A stretch of 36,292 nucleotides of DNA from positions 1 through 36,292 of the forward strand of contig JBAXRT010000008.1 in the NCBI GenBank assembly GCA_037131065.1, written 5' to 3'. Shown piece by piece: positions 8,972 to 16,500 of the stretch (its first letter is position 1; each line of letters begins with the position of its first letter). Made by a program: the position numbers and the translations under genes. The stretch comes from JBAXRT01 sp037131065. Lineage in GTDB: Bacteria; Bacteroidota; Bacteroidia; Bacteroidales; FEN-979. Under the pieces are notes generated by a model. That model searched no databases. It was not told the DNA's origin and was given only the letters and a program-made list of their open reading frames with translations.

Positions 8972-9910
8972 ATGAAAGTAACCGTTGTCGGCGCCGGCCT
9001 GGTCGGCGCAACCTGTGCCGAGTCCATTGCACACAAGGATATTGTAAAAGAGGTCGTCCTCCTCGATGTCAAGCAGAACCTCGCCGAAGGCAAGGCCCTT
9101 GACATGTGGCAGATGTCGCCTGTTGATCTTTTTGACACACGTATCAAAGGATCTACGAATGATTATTCGAAAACTGCCGGTTCCGAAATCGTCGTGATAA
9201 CAGCCGGCGTTCCCCGCAAACCGGGTATGAGCCGTGATGATTTGATCTCGATCAATGCCGATATCGTAAAAACCAGCACGGAAAACATCATCAAGTATTC
9301 CCCGAACGCAATCATCATCATCGTATCGAACCCGCTCGACGTAATGACCTACTGCGCCTACCTTACCGCCAAGGTCGATTCCAGCAAGGTTTTCGGCATG
9401 GCCGGTATTCTTGACACTGCCCGATACGGCGCCTTCATTGCAGAGGCACTGGATTGCTCCCCAAAGGATATTCACTCCATCCTGATGGGCGGACACGGCG
9501 ATACGATGGTCCCGCTGCCAAGATACACCACGGTAAGCGGTATTCCCATTACCGAATTATTGCCGAAAGATAAACTGGATGCCATCGTGGAGAGAACCAA
9601 AAAGGGTGGAACTGAGATCGTGAACCTTCTGGGCACCTCTGCCTGGTATGCTCCCGGCGTTGCTGCTGCCCAGATGGTGGAGGCGATCGCAAAGGACCAG
9701 AAAAGGATCTTCCCCTGCTGTGCCTGGTTACAGGGTCAGTACGGTCTGAAAGATATCTATCTCGGCGTACCTGTGAAACTTGGAAAGAAAGGCATCGAGG
9801 AGATCATTGAACTGAAGCTGAACGGTGAAGAACAGGCTCTGGTGAATGCCTCGGCAAAGGCCGTCAGAGAAGTGATGGATGTGCTCGACAAGATGAATGC
9901 TGCCAAATAA
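8972..9910 (+). CDS. mdh: Malate dehydrogenase (lactate-dehydrogenase-like type)
   Basis: NAD-dependent interconversion of malate and oxaloacetate. The 312 residues carry the Rossmann start VTVVGAGLVGATCA, the active-site loop AGVPRKPGMSRDDL with its substrate-binding arginines, NPLDVMTY, and proton-relay His175 in GGHGDTMVPL. Arg rather than Gln in the loop (PRKPG) favours malate over lactate. It follows citrate synthase by 110 bases with its own candidate promoter, completing an oxaloacetate-centred neighbourhood. Confidence 0.96.
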   Translation: MKVTVVGAGLVGATCAESIAHKDIVKEVVLLDVKQNLAEGKALDMWQMSPVDLFDTRIKGSTNDYSKTAGSEIVVITAGVPRKPGMSRDDLISINADIVKTSTENIIKYSPNAIIIIVSNPLDVMTYCAYLTAKVDSSKVFGMAGILDTARYGAFIAEALDCSPKDIHSILMGGHGDTMVPLPRYTTVSGIPITELLPKDKLDAIVERTKKGGTEIVNLLGTSAWYAPGVAAAQMVEAIAKDQKRIFPCCAWLQGQYGLKDIYLGVPVKLGKKGIEEIIELKLNGEEQALVNASAKAVREVMDVLDKMNAAK

Positions 9911-9945
9911 TTAGCCATTGCTGAATTCAACTTGGTTTTTATTGC

Positions 9946-9953
9946 TATTTTTG
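9946..9953 (+). promoter_or_regulatory. Candidate -7 element before the TPR gene
   Basis: TATTTTTG fits TAnnTTTG, 61 bases before the TPR-gene ATG. Nearby TTG triplets are at wrong distances (11 and 25 bases), so only the -7 half is supported. Confidence 0.3.
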
Positions 9954-10014
9954 TTTTATCTGCAAGAGAAGATAGCTGAACCATCACTGATTTTTCTAAT
10001 CAAACGCTGAACAC

Positions 10015-10689
10015 ATGGCAACACTGAGCAACACCGTCATCGAGAAAGCCAATGACTTTATCATAGCAGGTGACCTGAACAAGGCCGTAGCGATTTTTGA
10101 AAAACATCTTGCCAAGCATCCAGGTGATATTCTGGTACTGCTTGAAGTGGCAAATCTCTACTATATCCTGGGTGAGATGAACAAATGCAAAAAGGCTTAC
10201 GTGGAAATTCGGACACACAAGCCTGAGAGCATTTTCGCCCTCTACCGGCTCGGGGTTGCGCTTTACCGCTCCACCGATTTCACCGGGGCTGTTCAGGTAT
10301 TCAACCAGATCATCGATTCGGGCAAGCATTTTCCAATGGCCTATATGTGGCTTGGACTGAGTTATTACCACCTCGGTCGTGAGAAACAAAGCATTGAATG
10401 CTATAAAAAGGTACTGGAATATTCGCCCGAAGCAACCATGGCAAGCTACTATCTCGGGATTGCCCTGAAAGCTGCCGGCAGGTATGATGAAGCCATTCCC
10501 CTCTTTGAAAAGCTGATCAGTGAGAACGATATGCACGTTTCAGCGCACTACCATCTGGGAAGGATCTATATGAAAACAAGAAAATATGAAAAAGCAGCCG
10601 AGGAACTCAAAACGGTCCTGAAGCATGATCCTTCACACAAACATGCTTCCGAAATGCTTGATTATCTTTATGATGATGATAATTTCTAG
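10015..10689 (+). CDS. Tetratricopeptide-repeat protein
   Basis: Cytosolic 224-residue protein made almost entirely of about six TPR units; clear ones include the stretches starting AMAYMWLGLSYYHLGREKQS, MASYYLGIALKAAGRYDEA and SAHYHLGRIYMKTRKYEKA. No signal peptide or other domain. TPR arrays are protein-interaction scaffolds; the partner cannot be told. It lies between mdh and the cold-shock gene with separate AT-rich gaps on both sides, so it is probably its own transcription unit. The C-terminus ends in an acidic DYLYDDDNF tail. Confidence 0.85.
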   Translation: MATLSNTVIEKANDFIIAGDLNKAVAIFEKHLAKHPGDILVLLEVANLYYILGEMNKCKKAYVEIRTHKPESIFALYRLGVALYRSTDFTGAVQVFNQIIDSGKHFPMAYMWLGLSYYHLGREKQSIECYKKVLEYSPEATMASYYLGIALKAAGRYDEAIPLFEKLISENDMHVSAHYHLGRIYMKTRKYEKAAEELKTVLKHDPSHKHASEMLDYLYDDDNF

Positions 10690-10745
10690 TATATCATCCT
10701 CAATACATTTAGGATTTTATTATAGTAGAATAACAGAAAAATATA

Positions 10746-10784
10746 TTTTAATTTTTAATTTTTAATTTTTTAGTATTAACTTCG
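10746..10784 (+). promoter_or_regulatory. T-rich heptamer tract and -7-like element upstream of the cold-shock gene
   Basis: Three near-perfect TTTTTAA units (10746-10773) lead into TAACTTCG (10777-10784), one mismatch from TAnnTTTG, followed by GCACCG where Bacteroidota transcripts often begin. The T-tract occupies the place of a -33 TTG and could act like an UP element. About 29 bases of leader would precede the ATG at 10814. Confidence 0.45.
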
Positions 10785-10813
10785 CACCGTTTTATTAATT
10801 AATTTGTTATTTT

Positions 10814-11005
10814 ATGTCAACAGGTAAAGTAAAGTTTTTCAACGAGAGAAAAGGATTTGGATTCATCGTGGACGATGAAAGCCAACAAGACATCTTCGTT
10901 CATGTCAGTGGTTTGGTCGATAAGGTTAGGGAAAATGACCAGGTCTCTTTTGATATCACGGAAGACAAAAGAGGAAAAAAAGCAATCAATGTAAGAAAAG
11001 ATTAA
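10814..11005 (+). CDS. Cold-shock domain protein
   Basis: Single cold-shock (OB-fold) domain of 63 residues binding single-stranded RNA or DNA. RNP1 is KGFGFI and RNP2 DIFVHVS, with the usual GKVKFFNERKG start. Such proteins keep mRNA unstructured in the cold or in rapid growth. Monocistronic: it has an AT-rich leader of its own and a strong hairpin terminator 27 bases after the stop. Confidence 0.95.
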   Translation: MSTGKVKFFNERKGFGFIVDDESQQDIFVHVSGLVDKVRENDQVSFDITEDKRGKKAINVRKD

Positions 11006-11024
11006 TTCTTTTCGTTTGAATGCC

Positions 11025-11060
11025 AAAAAAAAGAGCGACGCAGGCGTCGCTCTTTTTTTT
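11025..11060. terminator. Bidirectional rho-independent terminator
   Basis: Perfect 8-bp stem GAGCGACG (11033-11040) with CGTCGCTC (11045-11052) around the loop CAGG, with eight A on the left and eight T on the right. It can end both the cold-shock transcript (plus) and the convergent dnaN-lipoprotein side (minus). Confidence 0.93.
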
Positions 11061-11073
11061 TGTCCTCTCTCTG

Positions 11074-11634
11074 TCAGATAGGAGAGATCGTCATCTGCAA
11101 AGTTCCCAGGATATACATATTTATCCACTCATAGGGGACTGTTCCGTTTGTAACGGCAGTCACTTTCAGGTAGAACTCTGTGGAATTGAGATACTCAGCA
11201 ATGTTTGTATTGTTGGTAGTCAGTGTGATTGTCTTCGATCCGCTACCGGTGTTGGTTGCAGCGGCGACCACGGTACTCGGTGAGAACGTATTGTTGGGAG
11301 AGACCATTGCCGCTGCCGAGGTAAGCCAGTCGAAATTTGCTTCCGATGGAGCAGAGATTGTGAGTGAAAAATTGGAGAATGAAACGCTGGAGATGGTCCC
11401 TGCATCCAGCCCGTAATGGCTCAGGAGGCTGTCGAGATTGATCCTGATTATACCCGAATAGAGTACTTCCTCCCCGGTTTTAAGAGTTGTAGGCACAAAC
11501 TGGAATGATATTTTCGGCAAGTCATAAGTAACATCTACGTTCGCGAGGTCTTTGATTTGTTTGCATGAAGTATAGCAAGTCATGAAGGTTGCGGCAAATA
11601 TCACCAGGAGTGTAATTATTCTGATCTTTTTCAT
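11074..11634 (-). CDS. Hypothetical lipoprotein
   Basis: 186-residue exported protein I do not recognise. It starts with a basic-hydrophobic signal (MKKIRIITLLVIFAATFM) followed by cysteines in CYTSCKQ, a likely Bacteroidota lipobox, so it should be a membrane-anchored lipoprotein. The mature part is rich in Ser, Thr and Asn with alternating hydrophobics, as in a beta-sandwich (VSFSNFSLTISAPS; SGSKTITLTTNN), and ends with a beta strand GTLQMTISPI. It lies 36 bases downstream of dnaN on the same strand and may be co-transcribed with it; a shared function is not implied. Confidence 0.7.
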   Translation of the reverse strand: MKKIRIITLLVIFAATFMTCYTSCKQIKDLANVDVTYDLPKISFQFVPTTLKTGEEVLYSGIIRINLDSLLSHYGLDAGTISSVSFSNFSLTISAPSEANFDWLTSAAAMVSPNNTFSPSTVVAAATNTGSGSKTITLTTNNTNIAEYLNSTEFYLKVTAVTNGTVPYEWINMYILGTLQMTISPI

Positions 11635-11670
11635 ACTAAAAAAAATTATGTTAATACTACGTGAATAAAA

Positions 11671-12795
11671 CTACTTGTTCAGCATAACTGGCATCACAAG
11701 CATTAAAATATCCTCATCCTTGTTGTTATTTTTTACCGGTGTCAGAATTCCGGCCCTGTTGGGTGCCGACATCTCGAGCTGGATCTCTTCTGTATCGATG
11801 TTGGTCAGCATCTCCAGCAGGAATTTTGAGTTAAACCCGATCTCGAGGTCAGCCCCTTCGTAGGAACAAGTGAGCCGTTCCTTTGCTTCATTAGAAAAAT
11901 CGACATCCTCAGCCGAAAGTACCAGCTCCTTGCCCGAAATCTTAAACCGGATCTGGTGAGTCGACTGGTTTGCAAAGATCGAAACGCGCCGGATACTGCT
12001 AAGCAGGGCAATTCTTTCAATGGTCAGTTTATTGGGGTTATCCTTCGGGATCACCGCATCGTAATTGGGATATTTTCCATCGATCAGGCGGCAGATCAGG
12101 GAGATATTATTGAAGGAAAAAAAGGCATTGGTGCGGTTGTATTCAATCATAACCGGCACCTCCTGTCCTGAAAGGCAGTTTTTCAGCAGGTTCAAAGGTT
12201 TTTTGGGCAGTATGAAGGAAGCAGAATCTTTCGATTTTGCATCGCTCCTTTTATACCTCACAAGCTTATGAGCATCGGTAGCAACGAAAGTTACATCTTC
12301 CGGTGAAAGTTCGCAGAAAACACCGGAGAGGACCAGCCTCAGTTCATCGTTGCCGGTTGCAAAGATGGTCTTGTTGATGGCATGGGCCAGCATGGAGGCA
12401 TCCAGTTGAACAGCCGTTGTTTCTTCCAGTGCTGGTGTACGCGGGTACTCTTCGTGCTTATGCCCCGAGAGCTTGTACTTCCCCTCTCCGGCCGAGATCT
12501 CAATAAGCTGGGTGGAGGGGTTGATCGAGAATGAAACAGGGACATCGGCAAGTGTCTTCAGCGTATCAACCAGGATCTTGGCAGGAATGGCGACACTGCC
12601 CGTCTCCTCTGACTTTTCAGGCTTAACCGTTACATTCATCGTCGTTTCAAGGTCGGAAGAGGTAATGGTCAGGGCATTCTCTTTCAGTTCGAACAGAAAA
12701 TCGTCGAGAATGGGCAAGGTATTGTTGGTATTGATCACACCTAAAACAGACTGAAGGTTTTTCAGTAATAGAGAACTGGAAATTATAAACTTCAT
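11671..12795 (-). CDS. dnaN: DNA polymerase III beta subunit (sliding clamp)
   Basis: Ring-shaped processivity clamp of replication, 374 residues, the family length, with three repeated domains. N-terminal KFIISSSLLLKNLQSVLGVI, middle FVATDAHKLVRYKR and C-terminal LMLVMPVMLNK are typical; the FVATD.H.L element is a hallmark. It is not next to dnaA here, as is usual in Bacteroidota. A well-formed promoter lies 27 bases upstream, so it is separately expressed from the plsY run that precedes it. Confidence 0.97.
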   Translation of the reverse strand: MKFIISSSLLLKNLQSVLGVINTNNTLPILDDFLFELKENALTITSSDLETTMNVTVKPEKSEETGSVAIPAKILVDTLKTLADVPVSFSINPSTQLIEISAGEGKYKLSGHKHEEYPRTPALEETTAVQLDASMLAHAINKTIFATGNDELRLVLSGVFCELSPEDVTFVATDAHKLVRYKRSDAKSKDSASFILPKKPLNLLKNCLSGQEVPVMIEYNRTNAFFSFNNISLICRLIDGKYPNYDAVIPKDNPNKLTIERIALLSSIRRVSIFANQSTHQIRFKISGKELVLSAEDVDFSNEAKERLTCSYEGADLEIGFNSKFLLEMLTNIDTEEIQLEMSAPNRAGILTPVKNNNKDEDILMLVMPVMLNK

Positions 12796-12821
12796 AAGGG
12801 TTGTTTTTAGAAAAATCGATT

Positions 12822-12852
12822 CAAATATACGATATAAAATCTGTTTTTACAA
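12822..12852 (-). promoter_or_regulatory. Promoter of dnaN (-33 TTG / -7 TATATTTG)
   Basis: On the minus strand TTG (12850-12852), a 20-base spacer and TATATTTG (12822-12829) match the Bacteroidota housekeeping consensus TTG-N19..21-TAnnTTTG. It ends 26 bases before the dnaN ATG. Confidence 0.75.
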
Positions 12853-12874
12853 TTTTGAAAAATTCGCTCGCAGG

Positions 12875-13522
12875 TCAATTCTTCTCCTCCCTCTTTTTTC
12901 TGAAAATGAATTTATTTTCCTCCCCCTTCAGTAGCCGCTTTATATTCTTCCTGTGGGTGAGCGGCACAAAGTGAGCCACCAGTATCGATAAAATAATAAG
13001 TCCTGGATTTTTCTCTCCGGTCACAAAGATCACAATAAAGGGAAAAACGACCGATCCGAGGATGGAGGAGAGCGATACATACCGGGTGAGAGCCAGCGAG
13101 ACAATAAATACGCCCAGGACGATAAGCAGGGCAACCGGATAGAGTGCGATGGCAACCCCGGCCAGGGTCCCCACCCCTTTGCCCCCGCGAAAGCCGACAT
13201 AGACCGGAAAGATATGTCCCAGAACGGCTGCCGCGGCACAGGCAATCCTGAAATAGATCATGGCATCGGTGCTGATCCCCGGAAGCGGGAAAAGATAGAC
13301 CAACTGAACGGCCACCCAGCCTTTGAAAACATCCACGAGCATGACAGGAATTCCTGCTTTATAACCAAGAACCCTGATCACATTGGTGGCGCCTGCATTT
13401 CCGCTTCCGTGCTCCCTGACATCGATTCCGTAAAGGGCCTTGCCGATCCACACGGCTGATGGTACTGATCCGACCAGGTAAGCCAGGATCACCCCGGCTG
13501 CAAAATAGAAATATTGTATCAT
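12875..13522 (-). CDS. plsY: Acyl-phosphate glycerol-3-phosphate acyltransferase
   Basis: Inner-membrane enzyme moving an acyl group from acyl phosphate to sn-glycerol-3-phosphate, the first step of phospholipid synthesis. 215 residues with about five membrane helices and the three cytoplasmic PlsY motifs: GSVPSAVWIGK, HGSGNAGATNVIRV, and FRGGKGVGT. Its ATG overlaps the TGA of the preceding 1499-aa gene (ATGA, 13519-13522), so translation is probably coupled. Its C-terminus is basic and charged (KKREEKN). It ends a run tpiA-prmA-large protein-plsY. Confidence 0.95.
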   Translation of the reverse strand: MIQYFYFAAGVILAYLVGSVPSAVWIGKALYGIDVREHGSGNAGATNVIRVLGYKAGIPVMLVDVFKGWVAVQLVYLFPLPGISTDAMIYFRIACAAAAVLGHIFPVYVGFRGGKGVGTLAGVAIALYPVALLIVLGVFIVSLALTRYVSLSSILGSVVFPFIVIFVTGEKNPGLIILSILVAHFVPLTHRKNIKRLLKGEENKFIFRKKREEKN

Positions 13523-16500
13523 TCCGATGGGGTTTCAAATCGTCTTAAAAAATCGCGCTTTTTCCTGTCCGTGGAAATCGTGTACCGGAACCCTTTGGCT
13601 AATTTGTCGACCCTGCCCTGCTCCGCTTTTGATTTCTGAGCCTCGGTGAGCAGGTCGTTGAAAGAGAGGTCCGAGGAGATTGCCTGAAGGATGTTGTTTC
13701 TGAAATTGAAGAAGTACCAGTCATCTTTTGTCAGTTCCAGGTACAGAGTAAAGTCATCGCCATTGGGTTTCTTTACAAATTCAATGATGCCGTTCACGTA
13801 CCGGTTCACCTGGTTCTTTCCTATGGTGGCAATGCCGATCAGACCATAGGAGACATAGGATTTCGTCTCCTGGTTATATTTGAACCAGACGTCGGCAAGG
13901 AAGAGCGTACGCTCAAGAAGTTCAGGGAATTTCTTAAACCTGCCTACCAGTTCCATCTCATTCTTCAGGCGGTCCGACTCCTTCCGGTCCATCAGGTAGT
14001 TCATGGCCATGGCATAAGGTGTCCTCGAAAGGGTCACCCCGCTCAGATTGACAGCCTGGAGGTCCAAACTGAACTTCTGCAAGGCATCTTCCGCGAATGG
14101 GAAGTTAAAGGAAATCGCCAGGTTGATGCGTGAGGAGTCGGGAATGATGAAATAGTCCATAACACCGTAACTCTCCATTTTCATCTGCAATGCATTGAGT
14201 CCAAGGTTGATCTTACCCTCGCCTCTTGCACGGCAGTTGCCGGTATTGAGAGAGAAGAAGGGACCTGGTTCATCAATCTTGTTGAGCTTTTCCTCACTGC
14301 CTATACGGAATTCGGTTAGCGAGGGAATATACTCCAGGTATCCTCCGGAAGTCACCATCACCGAATCGCTAAAACTTTCCCGACCCTGGAAGAAGGCCAG
14401 GTAGGGTTTGGATGCCGATTTGGAATAGAGCATGGCAAGGGTAATGGTCTCCCTGAAGCTGTTTTTCAGCGGACTGGTAAGCGGGATGCGGACCTTGAGC
14501 GGATTGATCCTGCTCTGGAATGTCACCCAGTCGCCCCCCGGTTTCAAACATTCGCTTACCGGCCGGAATCCGCCGTCGAAAACCATGTTCTTTTCCGCAG
14601 CCTGGAGCATCACATCACCCTTAAAAGCAAACTCAGGACTCAGCCTGAAATGAGCGCTGTCGGGGATCGATCCCTTCGCAATCGTCTGACCCGAAGTATC
14701 CACCCTGATAGAGGTAAAATGGAGCTTATAACGGGCTTCGGTCCTGTCGACATAGTCGTAATCTCCAAGGCCGGTGTATCTTTTCCGTGAAGCAATGGAG
14801 ACATCGGCATGATAGAACTTGTGGTAACGGTTGCTGGTATTGGCCAGGATCGTGGCGTTATGCAACACCTTTATCTGGGCATCCTTCAGGATCATAACCT
14901 TACCCGAATCGGGATAAACAGCGGCATCGGCCACTTTGATAATTTTCACCTCCTCGGCATTGATCACGTTGGTGCGCAGGTTGTACCTGGCCTTGGCAGC
15001 AAAGAAACGAAGCGAATCCTGGAGAGGATGAACCGAAACGAATTCTGAGCCTGTATAGCCGACATCGATCAGTTGGGACAGGCTAAGGGAGTCGGACATC
15101 TTGCTCATGCTCTGGTCATTGAAAAGAGCAATCTCTTCATTATCGATCATCCAGTCGAAGCGGTCCATCGAGCAGATGTATTTGTTGAACGGGAATTCAA
15201 CCTTTGAGATACCGACGTTGGATTTGAACTCCCCTTTCCGTTTATCGAAATCAAAAAGGGTCTGGTAATTCTTAGTAGAGATGGTCAGGTCGGCAAGGTC
15301 ATACGACCGGATCCTGAAGTTGGCAATGAGGGCATTGAAAGACCTGCTGCCGAAGCTGAACCCCTTTGAGTCCATCTCGGCATCCTTAATCTTGATCGTC
15401 CCGTTACCCGACATTCCGCGTGGAGTCAGGGCCAGTTTACCATTGAAGAGCGATTCATCCCTGTACATTTTCATCTCCTTTCGCGTGGAAGAAACGATGA
15501 GGGAGTCCCTGTAAGGATACCAGAACTGTCCGACCGAGTCACCGGTGGCCCCGGGATATTCAACATCACCTGTCTGTTCCTTTGCAATGAATGACCGGGC
15601 AATGGTCTTCATTGAATCAGGCAGAAAGAGAAAATCGGAGGAGGTGGTCGTAGAGTTCAGGTAATACAGGGTCCCTTCGCCACGAAGTCCCTGGTCGCTC
15701 AGGTCGATCCTTGCAGTGAACGATCCCTTTCCACCATAGACCTGAAACCCTGAGTCGCCCGTCGATTTCTCCATACCAAGGGAGAAGTCGGGCCTCACTT
15801 TCAGGGGCTCTGTGATCTTCGGAAATATGCCAGCAGAAGAGAGCGATCCCGTAAAATTCAGGCTGTCGGTCAAAACTACATCGAGGCTGTGAATGGTGAA
15901 GTGAACAACCTCGAAGTAGAACTTGTCCTTTTTGTAGACTCCCTTCCTGATAGAAGCTTTATCCCAGTTAACATAGGCTGTATCTGTATTGCTAAAGACC
16001 GGGTATTCGGGTGGGGATTTCAACCCCGACTTGTTCTTCGGATCATCGATGAGTAACTCCCCGCTGAGCCTTGTGAGCACTGTCCTGACCCTCACAAGAG
16101 GGAACTGTCCCGTCTTCGGATCCCACTTTTTGCTCCTTACATAAAATGCCATGGAGTCGATGGCAGGCAGGTTTATTTTGAACTTATTGTACTCGAAAGA
16201 GCAATCCTTCGCATAAAAATCAAAGAGGCCCGCTTCGATCTTACCACTGAAAAGAAAGTCCATGTCCTTTTTCAGGAGCAGTTCCATGTTTTTGGGATAG
16301 ATATATACCTGCTGGGAATCGCTCAGGAAAACCCTTGGCACACCCTGCAGTTTCAGGTCAAAATTTGCCAGGTTAAGGAGCCCGTTGCTGGTACCGCTCA
16401 CCTCGGAGTTGAAAAAGATCACGTCGTAATCGGTCTTACCGTTCCTGGCATTCACATAATCGATCAGCTTATCCTTGATCTTCCCCATCTTGTCTTCGAT

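Noticed and set aside
11074..11634. Lipoprotein as part of replication with dnaN
   Set aside because: Closeness only; the signal peptide places it in the envelope.
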